A stretch of 35,366 nucleotides of DNA, taken from contig DATKRK010000115.1 of the NCBI GenBank assembly GCA_035532215.1, positions 1-35,366 on the forward strand, read 5' to 3'. The notes under the pieces are model-generated. The model saw nothing but the letters and a program-made list of their open reading frames with translations, did no database searches and was not told the origin of the DNA. Positions 14,998 to 23,200 of the stretch are shown here, one piece after another (position 1 is the first letter of the stretch; each line of letters opens with the position of its first letter). The position numbers and the translations under genes are program-made. The DNA comes from JAICIG01 sp035532215 (lineage in GTDB: Bacteria > Planctomycetota > Planctomycetia > Pirellulales > JAICIG01).

Positions 14998-16299
14998 TTA
15001 CCGCTTGTCGAATTGCTTGTCGGCGAAGTCCCAGAAGGCTTGCCAGTCGATTCTCGTCATGGAGTGTTTGCCCGGACGAATGAAATAGCCGAGCGTGCTG
15101 TCGACCAGTTTGCCGGGCTCGGGCATTTGCCGTGCGTCCAGCCCGCCGGCGCCAAGAAAGCGATAGACCGGATCGGCCGCCTTGATCACGTCGAACTGCC
15201 CGGCCGGATTAGCCCACTGGTCTTCGACCGCGTTGGCGAACAGCACCGGCCGCGGCGCGACGAGAGCGACCAGGCAATGCTGATCGAAGGGCAGCTTTTC
15301 GACCTGCTCGTTGAACGAGGGGAATTCGTCGTTGAACCAGTGCGGAAAAGCTTCGTTGATTCGCTTGACCGGCTCGCCGATCTTGCCGCGGCTGGGGGCC
15401 GTGCCGCCGCAGCCGGCTTGCAGCGGAATGGCCATCGCAATCCGCTCGTCCATCGCCGCGGCCAGCAAGGCCGTCTTGCCCAACCGCGAATGCCCGACAA
15501 CGGCGATCTTCTGCGCGTCGATGTCTTTGTCGGTAACGAGATAATCGACCGCTCGGCTGATGCCCCAGGCCCAGGCGGCGATCGTGCCCCAATCGTGTTT
15601 CTCGGGCTTGGTCTGGCCGGGCTTGAAGTAGTGCGGGTGGACGCCGTCGGTGAAGTCGGGCTTGTCGGGATCGACGTCGCCCGAATAGAACGTGGCCACG
15701 GCATAGCCGCGGTCGATCGAACCTTCCAGGTTCCAGACGTCGATCTGCTTGCCGCGGCCCGCGTCGGTTGCGCGGTTGTCGACGCAGCCCGGGCAGTGCG
15801 GCGGCATCCAAGCGTCGGGCAGCGCCACGCTCTTGTCGGCCGTGAGCGCATGGTTGCCGCAAAAGTTGATGCCCACGAACGCCGGCGCCGGCCGCTGGCG
15901 ATGGTTGGGCGTGACCAAGAGCAGATGAATCGGCGGCGTGCCCGGCGGACCGTAGGAAATGGCGACTTCCTTCTTGGTCGCCTTGCCGCCGAAAAACTTC
16001 GGGTTGACTCGCTCGACCTTGACTTCGATCTTCTCCGGCGCCGGGGGGGCAGAGCCGTACATGTAATACTGAAACAGCTCCTTTAACTCGGGGCGCCGTT
16101 TGGCAAACCACTCCGCTTTCGACTTTACTCGCTGGCCGTCGAGCATCACCAGCGGATCGGGCAGGTTGGGGTTCGCCGGCAACTCGGAGACGGGGGGAAA
16201 CTTGTCCGCGGCTTGAATCAGCACGCCGTTGGTAATGATGATGCTTCCCAGCACCAATGCTCGTCGAGCTTGTGCGGCGAAATGGATGGAGCGCTTCAT
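14998..16299 (-). CDS. exported CE15-like glucuronoyl esterase / alpha-beta hydrolase
   Basis: A 433-aa protein with a signal peptide (RRALVLGSIIITNGVLIQAA). The alpha/beta-hydrolase fold carries nucleophile elbow VVGHSRLGKTALLAA (serine at about residue 270); CE15 glucuronoyl esterases have G-C-S-R-x-G-K, so this matches with His for Cys. An acidic residue follows in FANAVEDQWANP, and the catalytic His is likely in RPGKHSMTRIDW. CE15 enzymes cleave ester links between glucuronoxylan and lignin; planctomycete relatives are numerous and mostly uncharacterised, so the substrate is inferred only as a uronate ester. The ATG at 16299 is chosen for the signal peptide; an upstream in-frame ATG at 16353 is possible, and neither has a strong ribosome site. 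Confidence 0.85.
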   Translation of the reverse strand: MKRSIHFAAQARRALVLGSIIITNGVLIQAADKFPPVSELPANPNLPDPLVMLDGQRVKSKAEWFAKRRPELKELFQYYMYGSAPPAPEKIEVKVERVNPKFFGGKATKKEVAISYGPPGTPPIHLLLVTPNHRQRPAPAFVGINFCGNHALTADKSVALPDAWMPPHCPGCVDNRATDAGRGKQIDVWNLEGSIDRGYAVATFYSGDVDPDKPDFTDGVHPHYFKPGQTKPEKHDWGTIAAWAWGISRAVDYLVTDKDIDAQKIAVVGHSRLGKTALLAAAMDERIAMAIPLQAGCGGTAPSRGKIGEPVKRINEAFPHWFNDEFPSFNEQVEKLPFDQHCLVALVAPRPVLFANAVEDQWANPAGQFDVIKAADPVYRFLGAGGLDARQMPEPGKLVDSTLGYFIRPGKHSMTRIDWQAFWDFADKQFDKR

Positions 16300-16505
16300 G
16301 GCAGTGCAAATCCGGAAAGAAAAGAAAGTCGCGGCTTTCAGCAAGAAGCCCATATCGTAGCACACGCGGCTCGACGAAAAGAGGGGCAGCATGCTTCCAC
16401 AATTGCAGAGCAAGCGTGTGAGCACGTGGAATTGCTCTCGCGCGCAATCGCTAGATCGGCGGGCGCCGTCGAAATCACGTCGCCCTGAATCGTTGCTGAG
16501 CAGTT

Positions 16506-17892
16506 CTACGCCGGCAGCAGCTCGCTGATCGGCGCCCCGAAGGGCAGGATCGGCATCGGCCGGCCATCGTGGTCGGGGAAGGCGGTCTCGTAGTCGATGC
16601 CGAGATGCCGATAAACGGTGGCCCAAAGATCGTTGGGCGAAAGCGGGCGGTCTTGCGGGTGTTCGCCCTTGGGATTGGTCGAACCGATCGCCTGCCCGGT
16701 CCGCATGCCGCCGCCGCAGACGAACATCGACATGGCGTTCGGCCAGTGGTCGCGGCCCGGCCGGCCGTTGACCGTGCTGATCCGCGGCGTGCGGCCGAAT
16801 TCGCCCGTCACCACCAGCAGCACTTTCTTGTCCAGCCCGCGGGCGTACAGGTCTTCGACCAGCGCGGTGACGGCCTGATCGTAAAGCGGGAAGCGGACGC
16901 GGGCGTCGTCGAAAATGTGGCCGTTGACGGCGTGCGAGTCCCAGTTGTAGATCACGCCTTCAGGCAACGGCTTGCTAGGCAGCGGATTCTCCATGACCAT
17001 CGTCACGAAGCTGCAGCCGGCTTCGACCAGCCGGCGGGCCATCAAAGCTCGCTGGCCGTAAGCGTGCATGCCGTACCGCTCGCGCACGCGGGCGTCTTCC
17101 TGCGAGAGGTCGAAGGCGTTGCGGGCCTTGTCGCTCATCAGCAACTCGATCGCCCGGCGATTGAAACTGTCCATGGCGTCCATTGCGCCGCTCTTGTCGA
17201 CTTCGCGCCGCAAGCGATCGAAGCCGCCGAGCAACTGCACGCGATGGTCGAGCCGGGTTTCCATCTCGGGCGCCAGCGAAAGATTTTGCACCTTGAACTC
17301 GGGCGAACTCGGATCGCCGCCAACGATGAACGGCGCGTAAGCCGATCCGAGATATGCGGCGCCGAAGCTGAACACGTCGACTCCGGTGCGGCCGTTGTCG
17401 GCGCCGGCCACGTAATTCGGCACGCCGACGCTCCGCCGTTCGCGCAGCTTGGCCACGATCGAACCGACGCACGGCGCGTCGTTGACGAAGCCGACCGGCT
17501 CGGCGGGCAACCGACCGGTGAGAAACCGCTTGTGACCGCCGCCGTGATCGGCGAATTCGTGGGCCACCGAACGCACCAGGTTGTACTTATCCGCACAGCG
17601 GCAGCAGTTCGCAAACGTCCATGCCCGTCACGTTCGTCGAGATCGGCCGGAACACGCCGCGGTATTCGGCCGGGGCGTCGGGCTTCAGGTCGTAGGTATC
17701 CATGTGCGGCGGCCCGCCAGGCAGCCACACGAAAATCAGCGACGTGTCGGGCCCCGCTTTGCCGGCGGAATTCGCCTCGGCCCGCAGGCGAAGCAAATCG
17801 GCCAGGCCCAGGCCGCCTACGCCCAACGCGCCAACCTGTAAAAAACTGCGCCTTGAGAGCGGACCGGGACAGCGTTTTGCAGGGCGATTCAT
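16506..17892 (-). pseudogene. DUF1501 family protein, split by a frameshift
   Basis: The first 101 codons (17892-17587) give a twin-arginine leader SRRSFLQVGALGVGGLGLAD and the DUF1501 start (FVWLPGGPPHMDTYDLKPDA), ending VCELLPLCG then TAA. The remainder, in another frame (from about 17590 to 16506), continues without loss: DKYNLVRSVAHEFADHGGGH, ADNGRTGVDVFSF, TGEFGRTPRISTVNGRPGRD and a normal C-terminus. Together about 460 residues, the usual family size. The junction reads CTGTGCGGATAAGTACAACC; two missing or one extra base explains it. DUF1501 proteins are exported, alkaline-phosphatase-superfamily-like and of unknown substrate. It may be a real mutation, a base-calling error or, less likely, recoding. 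Confidence 0.85.
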
Positions 17893-18024
17893 GCTGGCGA
17901 TCCTCTTCGGCGGCCTGTCTGGCGGGCAAATTTTGGGATCGGCTCGCGCTTGCGGGCAAATTCTCTTCCGCGAGCCTGGCGGGCATTTCAGTGTTCCTAT
18001 TTTGGCGACGGCGCCAGGCGGAAG

Positions 18025-18930
18025 TCAATCGAACCACTTCTTGATCGCATGCACCGTCGCGGCCCGGCCGGCGCGAGCGATGGAAGTGGTCAGCGGGATT
18101 TCCTTGGGGCAGACGGCGACGCAGTTCTGAGCGTTGCCGCAGACTTGCAGGCCGCCTTCGGAGGTCAGGGCCTCCAGACGCTCGCCGGCCTGCATGCGGC
18201 CGGTCGGGTGCGTATTGAAGAGCATCACCTGGCTGATGGCGTGGGCGCCGACGAAGCCGCGGTCGAACGCCTCGCGCTCACCAGCGGCGAATTCGGCGTC
18301 GGTCTGGCCTTCGCGGCGATCCAGTTCGGTCTTCAGATACTGCGGGCAGGCATCGAGGCAGCAGCCACAGCTCATGCACTGGCTGAGCGGATAGGCGTGT
18401 TGCTGCTCTTCGGGCGATTGCCGCGGCCCCGGGCCCATGTCGTGATAGCCATCGACCGGAATCCAGGCTTTCACCTTCTGCAATGCCCGGAACAAGCGAG
18501 AGCGGTTCACGACCAAGTCGCGAATCACCGGGAACTTGTTCATCGGCTGCAATTCGATTTCGCCCGGATTGTCTTCCATCAGCCGGTCGACCAACGCCGT
18601 GCAAGCCTGTCGCACGCGGCCGTTGATGAGCATCGTGCAGGCGCCGCAAACCTCTTCCAGGCAGTTGCAATCCCAGGCCACCGGCGAAACCGGCTTGCCG
18701 TCGCTCGTCTTCGCCTGGGCCGCGATGCGCTGCAACACGCTGATCACATTCATGTCGTTATCGCGCGAGACGATATGCCGCTCCCAATAGCTCGGCTCGC
18801 CCGGGCCGTCTTGACGCAGAATCCGCACGCTGAAGGTCGCCGGCTGGCCGTGGCCGCCGTGCCCGTTGGTTTCATGGCCGGCGTGCGTCTCATCGTGGGA
18901 AGCGTCTGCGTGCGTTGCTGAATGGCTCAT
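18025..18930 (-). CDS. sdhB: succinate dehydrogenase iron-sulfur subunit
   Basis: A 301-aa protein. The 2Fe-2S ligands are in WDCNCLEEVCGACTMLINGR and the following RQAC; the 4Fe-4S and 3Fe-4S ligands are in CMSCGCCLDACPQY and CGNAQNCVAVCPKEIPLTT. This subunit passes electrons from the flavin of SdhA to the membrane quinone site on the cytoplasmic side. An odd feature is an N-terminal extension of about 30 residues before the ferredoxin fold, with seven histidines in the first 28 residues. It is the last gene of sdhCAB. A 189-nt gap holding an inverted-repeat element separates it from sdhA, an unusual spacing for an operon. Confidence 0.95.
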   Translation of the reverse strand: MSHSATHADASHDETHAGHETNGHGGHGQPATFSVRILRQDGPGEPSYWERHIVSRDNDMNVISVLQRIAAQAKTSDGKPVSPVAWDCNCLEEVCGACTMLINGRVRQACTALVDRLMEDNPGEIELQPMNKFPVIRDLVVNRSRLFRALQKVKAWIPVDGYHDMGPGPRQSPEEQQHAYPLSQCMSCGCCLDACPQYLKTELDRREGQTDAEFAAGEREAFDRGFVGAHAISQVMLFNTHPTGRMQAGERLEALTSEGGLQVCGNAQNCVAVCPKEIPLTTSIARAGRAATVHAIKKWFD

Positions 18931-19010
18931 ATTCGAAAGAGGCTTTGCTGCTCGAGGGTTTGTCGCAATATCTCGCGTCGTCCAACTTCCCTAGAATCTC
19001 TTCATGGTTC

Positions 19011-19099
19011 TGTAGGGAACGCCCTCTGTGGCGTTCCGTTGCATCGCTATGGATTGCCCAACCTGATACTGCGGAACGCCACAGAGGGCATTCCCTACA
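19011..19099. repeat. MITE-like inverted repeat inside the sdh operon
   Basis: Left arm 19011-19038 starts TGTAGGGAACGCCCTCTGTG; right arm 19072-19099 is its reverse complement with one mismatch in 28 nt. The loop is 33 nt. The element lies between the sdhA stop and the sdhB start and would form a very stable stem in the transcript. No transposase or target duplication is seen. Confidence 0.85.
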
Positions 19100-19119
19100 A
19101 ATCTCATCTCCGTACGAGT

Positions 19120-21141
19120 CTAGTGGCTGGCTGCCGCGACGGGCGTCTTCGCCTTGCTGCCGTTGCCGTCAGTCGCCGCGGCGGGCGATTTGGCCGCCTG
19201 GCGCTTGTTCCAGACTTCCTCGATCGCCTCGCCGCCGACCAGGCCGTACAACCGCGGCCGCGGCGTGATCAGCGAGGTATCGACTTCTTCGTAGACGATC
19301 TCCGGCTCGCCGTCCGACTTGAGCGTGGCGATCGTCGACTTGAGCCATTTCTTCGTGCTTTCCTCGAACTTGTCGCACCAGGCTTCCGCCTCGTGCAGGT
19401 GTTCGGCCGGCGTGGCGTCGGGCGTCAAGCCGGGCAGCGCAAAGTCGGGCTTGAAGTGCGCGCCGCGGCACTCGTCGCGCTGCAAAGCGCCTTTCAAGAT
19501 CGCCTTGGCCAGCGGGAACATGTCTTTCAGCGCCTTGGTGAAGACAACGTTCTGGTTCGTCCAGTTGCCGGTGTCCGAAAGCGAGCAGCGCTCGGCCCGT
19601 TCGGCCAGTTCGCTCACTTTGCCATAGGCTTCCTTCAGCGTGGCGTTGAACCGCACGACCGCGGCCGCCTTGGTCATTACCTGGCCCAATTCTTGGTGCA
19701 ACAGATATGGGTTCTCGCCGCCGCTCGCGCGCTTGAGCAAGGCGTCGTGCTCCTGTTGGCGCAGCTTTCGGGCGCCTTCGTACAGGCTCGAAGGCTGATC
19801 GGCCGCGGCGCCGCCGGGAACCGATTTTGTCCAGCTCTGCACGCTCGGCGCGATCATCAGCCCGCTGAAGATGCAGCTCAAGAGCGAATTGGCGCCCAGG
19901 CGGTTGGCGCCGTGATATTGGTAATCGCACTCGCCCAAGGCGTACAGGCCCGGAATGTTCGTCGACTGATTGCGCGGCGAACCGATCCGCAATCCGCCGG
20001 CCGCAGTGCGCTCGTAATCGCACCACAAGCCGCCCATCGAGTAGTGGATGGCCGGGAAGATCTTCATCGGCACGTCGCGCGGATCGACCCCTTGGAATTT
20101 CTCGTAAATCTCCAGAATGCCGGCCAGTTTCAGGTCGAGCGTGGCCCGCGGCAGGTGCGTCAGGTCGAGATAGACGCACATGCGGTCTTTCTCGACGCTC
20201 AGCCCTTCGTGCGTGCAGACGTTGAAGATTTCGCGCGTGGCGATATCGCGCGGCACCAGGTTGCCGTACTTGGGGTAGCGTTCTTCGAGGAAGTAATAGC
20301 GTTCGGCTTCGGGAATCTTGCGCGGATCGCGCGGGTCTTGCGGCTTGCGCGGCACCCACACGCGGCCCCCTTCGCCGCGGGCGCTTTCGCTCATCAACCG
20401 CAGTTTGTCGGCGCCCGGCACGGCCGTTGGATGGACCTGGATCATCTCGGGGTTGCCGTACTTGGCGCCCGCGCGGAAACAGCGGCTGGCGGCGCTGCCG
20501 GTGCAGACCATCGACATCGTCGAGCGGCCGTAGATCTGCCCGCAGCCGCCCGAGGCGACCAGCACGGCGTCGGCCGGAAAGCTGCGGATTTCCATCGTCA
20601 CCAGGTCTTGCGCCACGGCGCCGCGGCACACGCCCGAGTCGTCGAGAATGGGGCCCAAAAAGTCCCAGAACTCGTATTTCTTGACCTTGCCTTCGACTTC
20701 CCAGCGGCGGACTTGCTCGTCGAGCGTGTAGAGCAACTGCTGGCCGGTGGTCGCGCCGGCGAAGGCGGTGCGCTTGAACAGCGTGCCGCCGAAACGGCGA
20801 TGGTCGCGGAAGCCTTCGGCCGTGCGGTTGAAAGGCACGCCCATGCGGTCCATCAGGTCGATGATCCGCGGGCCCCATTCGGTCATTTCCTTCACCGGCG
20901 GTTGGTGCTGCAAGAAGTCGCCGCCGTAGACCGTGTCGTCAAGGTGCAGCCATTCGCTGTCGCCCTGTTGCCGCGTGGTGCTGTTGACGGTATTGATTCC
21001 GCCCTGAGCGCAAACGCTGTGCGAGCGTTTGACCGGCGTCAGGCTCATCAGGTCGACGCCGACGCCCAGTTCGGCCAACTTCATGGCGGCCGACAATCCG
21101 GCCAGCCCGCCGCCCACGATCAACACCCGTTCGTTTGCCAT
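19120..21141 (-). CDS. sdhA: succinate dehydrogenase flavoprotein subunit
   Basis: A 673-aa protein. The FAD dinucleotide fold is ERVLIVGGGLAGLSAAMKLA. SHSVCAQGGINTVN holds the histidine expected to carry covalent FAD. Active-site blocks are QVHPTAVPG, SARGEGGRVWVPR and GECDYQYHGANRLGANSLLS. It oxidises succinate to fumarate, feeding electrons to SdhB. Length and motif wording are of the type B (Bacillus/Wolinella-like) enzymes, consistent with the single cytochrome b subunit next to it and probably menaquinone as acceptor. The C-terminal tail is Ala/Lys-rich. It begins 64 nt after sdhC. Fumarate reductase activity cannot be excluded from sequence. Confidence 0.95.
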   Translation of the reverse strand: MANERVLIVGGGLAGLSAAMKLAELGVGVDLMSLTPVKRSHSVCAQGGINTVNSTTRQQGDSEWLHLDDTVYGGDFLQHQPPVKEMTEWGPRIIDLMDRMGVPFNRTAEGFRDHRRFGGTLFKRTAFAGATTGQQLLYTLDEQVRRWEVEGKVKKYEFWDFLGPILDDSGVCRGAVAQDLVTMEIRSFPADAVLVASGGCGQIYGRSTMSMVCTGSAASRCFRAGAKYGNPEMIQVHPTAVPGADKLRLMSESARGEGGRVWVPRKPQDPRDPRKIPEAERYYFLEERYPKYGNLVPRDIATREIFNVCTHEGLSVEKDRMCVYLDLTHLPRATLDLKLAGILEIYEKFQGVDPRDVPMKIFPAIHYSMGGLWCDYERTAAGGLRIGSPRNQSTNIPGLYALGECDYQYHGANRLGANSLLSCIFSGLMIAPSVQSWTKSVPGGAAADQPSSLYEGARKLRQQEHDALLKRASGGENPYLLHQELGQVMTKAAAVVRFNATLKEAYGKVSELAERAERCSLSDTGNWTNQNVVFTKALKDMFPLAKAILKGALQRDECRGAHFKPDFALPGLTPDATPAEHLHEAEAWCDKFEESTKKWLKSTIATLKSDGEPEIVYEEVDTSLITPRPRLYGLVGGEAIEEVWNKRQAAKSPAAATDGNGSKAKTPVAAASH

Positions 21142-21205
21142 CGGGGAAATCCAATCACTGAGGAACTGCGGTTTATTCTTGGCGGACGATCGGTCAGAAG
21201 GTTCG

Positions 21206-22039
21206 CTATTCCACGTCCGCCGCCGGCACCATGGCAGTTTCGGCCTGCTTTTCGTGCTCTAGCTCGTGGACGCGGCGTTCGAGCGTTTCTTTTTCTTCAA
21301 TGCGAGCCTGCTCGACCGCCTCCGCCTTGGCCACGTCGGCCCGGCCCACGCCGTACAAGGCGCCAAGGCCCACGATCGTGAACAGCACTCCGAACGCGGC
21401 GCAGATGTAGTCCGCTCGCTTCTGGGCCGCCGGCGTGATCCACAGACCCCAGGTAATGCCCGCCGTCCAGATGCCGTTGGCCAGGTGATAGACGCACGAG
21501 ACGACGCCGATCGCATACAGAATTTTCGCCAACAGGCCGCCGAGCGCCAATGCCGCCGACGAGGTAGCGTGTTCGGGATCGAACTGCCCGCCGAACAGCG
21601 GCTGGGCTACTTTTTCCATCCAAAGCTGGTTGTGGAACCAGCCGTGCATGTGGAACACGTGCCAGAAGATGAAGAACAAGGCGATCCAGGCCGTGGCCCG
21701 CTGTAACGTGTAGCGGATGTTGCTGCCGTAACGGTACTGGCCCGAGTTCGGCTCGCACTTGACGGCGATCCAGACGCCCACTGCGGCGTGGAAGATGATC
21801 GGCAGAAAGATGAACGTCCATTCGACCAGGGGCAGGACCGGCCCGAGCCGGTGAATCGTATCGACCTGGTCCTGGAACGTGCTCGCGCCGGCCAAGACGC
21901 TGGCGTTGGTCAGCAGGTGGACGCACATGTAGGCGCCCACCGGGACGAGCCCGCTGAGCGAGTGCAAACGGCGAATCAAAAACTCATGACGCCCGAGAAA
22001 ATCGCCGGGCTGGGAGGTTGACGACGAGCTGGCTTCCAA
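21206..22039 (-). CDS. sdhC: succinate dehydrogenase cytochrome b558 subunit
   Basis: About 277 aa with five membrane helices, the single-subunit anchor of Bacillus-type succinate:quinone reductase. Candidate heme-ligand histidines lie in LIRRLHSLSGLVP, MCVHLLTN, LPIIFHAAVGVW, FWHVFHMHGW and CVYHLANGIWT; two hemes b are normal for the type. After the last helix there is a charged, helix-forming extension (EQARIEEKETLERRVHELEH) not usual in the family. The TTG at 22039 is chosen because AGGGGAG precedes it by 8 nt; a GTG at 22063 lacks such a site but would extend the protein by 8 residues. It is first in the sdhC-sdhA-sdhB order. Confidence 0.93.
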   Translation of the reverse strand: MEASSSSTSQPGDFLGRHEFLIRRLHSLSGLVPVGAYMCVHLLTNASVLAGASTFQDQVDTIHRLGPVLPLVEWTFIFLPIIFHAAVGVWIAVKCEPNSGQYRYGSNIRYTLQRATAWIALFFIFWHVFHMHGWFHNQLWMEKVAQPLFGGQFDPEHATSSAALALGGLLAKILYAIGVVSCVYHLANGIWTAGITWGLWITPAAQKRADYICAAFGVLFTIVGLGALYGVGRADVAKAEAVEQARIEEKETLERRVHELEHEKQAETAMVPAADVE

Positions 22040-22260
22040 CGTTAGGGCTCCCCTTCGCTCCACCCACAGGAAGGGGGCAGGGCATGAAGTGCTGCGTTAA
22101 TCCGTATCCGCGGTCAGTATAAAGGGGTTAGAGCCGATGACAAGCGGCTCGCTGGAGTTTCACCGCCTCAGCCTCGTAGACTCGGTCTGCCTGCCCAAAT
22201 GGCAGGAAAAATTGATTCTCTAAGCTTCCAAGCCCGCTCATCTTTGCCAACCTTTCTTCA

Positions 22261-22289
22261 TTGACTCGAAAGTTCCTGGTAGAAAGAAT
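22261..22289 (+). promoter_or_regulatory. candidate sigma70-like promoter for the response regulator
   Basis: TTGACT at 22261-22266, a 17-nt spacer and AAGAAT at 22284-22289 fit a -35/-10 pair with five and four matches. The region is AT-richer than its surroundings and lies in the 406-nt gap between the divergent sdhC and response regulator genes. Apart from this and the palindrome at 22389, I see nothing else in the gap. Confidence 0.35.
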
Positions 22290-22388
22290 TGTGGTATCAA
22301 GGATTTAGGTTCGCGTGGCTGGCTGCCGTCGTAATTAGGCAACGTTTGGTATTCGAGTTGCGTTAGGGAAGACACAACCTAAGCTAGC

Positions 22389-22400
22389 TGCAAATTTGCA
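22389..22400. promoter_or_regulatory. perfect 12-bp palindrome, possible operator
   Basis: TGCAAATTTGCA lies 45 nt before the response regulator start and downstream of the candidate promoter. It is AT-rich in GC-rich DNA. It could be a dimeric regulator site or chance. Confidence 0.3.
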
Positions 22401-22445
22401 CCTTCCACCGTCATTCGCGCCTAAAAAGGCAAGAGAGACGAAGCC

Positions 22446-22904
22446 GTGCTGGCGCCTTCGATTCTGATCACCGACGACGACCGCGATTTCCGCGAAACGC
22501 TGCGAGGCGTGTTCGAGCCCGAGGGCTTTCATACGCTCTTGGCCTGCGCCGGCGACGAAGCGCTCGATATCGTGCGGCGGCAGGACGTGCACTTGCTGTT
22601 GCTCGACATGCACATGCCGCGGCTCACCGGGCTGGAGACCTTGCGGCTAGTCAAGCAGTTCAAGTCTCGGCTGCCCTGCATTTTGCTCTCGGCCAACGCC
22701 GACCAGACGCTGGTCGAGCAAGCGCGGCTGGCCGATGCTTTTTCGTTTCTCTCGAAGCCCGTCAGCCGGCGCGAGATCACCTCGACCGTGCGGCTGGCGC
22801 TTCACCGCACCTACAACTGGCCGCTCGACCACCTGCTGGGCGAACCGGGCGAGCCATTGCCGCCGCTGCCGCCGGGGGACGCGGAGCCGCGCAAGAATTC
22901 TTGA
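22446..22904 (+). CDS. single-domain response regulator
   Basis: A 152-aa protein, GTG start. It is a CheY-like receiver: acidic pocket TDDDRD (D10-D12), phosphoacceptor D54 in LLLLDMHMPRLTG, switch serine S82 in CILLSANAD and K104 in FLSKPVS. After the receiver there are about 40 residues with no output domain (a proline-rich tail, GEPGEPLPPLPPGD), so it probably signals by protein contact or phosphorelay. No histidine kinase is encoded nearby. It is monocistronic: the next gene starts 296 nt on, beyond repeats. The ribosome site is weak (AGAGAG). Confidence 0.9.
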   Translation: MLAPSILITDDDRDFRETLRGVFEPEGFHTLLACAGDEALDIVRRQDVHLLLLDMHMPRLTGLETLRLVKQFKSRLPCILLSANADQTLVEQARLADAFSFLSKPVSRREITSTVRLALHRTYNWPLDHLLGEPGEPLPPLPPGDAEPRKNS

Positions 22905-23114
22905 ATTCGAGTTCTCTGGGGTTCACGCGGAGCCGCGGAGCCGCGGAGAGGATAAGAGGCAAATGCTCTCTGCGGCTCCGCGTGAGAGATTCGCTGCTCG
23001 CGAGCAGGGCATCGTTTTCTCTTTCGAGAGCGTGTGAGACGATTTGCAAGAGTGCTTCCCTGGCCGATTTCAGCTATGCTGGAATTCCTGCCAAGAACCC
23101 CTAACACAACCACT

Positions 23115-23167
23115 CGTACGCTCAGGCTTTCCAGCCTGACTGTCAGGCTGGAAAGCCCGAGCGTACG
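23115..23167. repeat. near-perfect 53-bp palindrome
   Basis: CGTACGCTCAGGCTTTCCAG and onward to 23140 is mirrored by 23142-23167 with one mismatch in 26 nt and a 1-nt loop. It ends 33 nt before the DUF1501 start, within the 296-nt gap after the response regulator. The same gap also holds, near 22924-22985, inverted GCGGAGCCGCGG-type words. Either could stop readthrough from the regulator gene. Confidence 0.75.
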
Positions 23168-23200
23168 TATTGCTAGGCGCTTCAAGGAGCCTCGCCCGCC

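Noticed and set aside
16569..18044. Plus-strand open frame of about 491 codons across the split DUF1501 gene
   Set aside because: The protein has no recognisable motif, while the minus strand has both halves of DUF1501. The frame is an antisense shadow.
18922..21381. Plus-strand open frame of about 819 codons
   Set aside because: It is antisense to sdhA, whose motifs are unmistakable; the frame is open only because of GC-rich codon structure.
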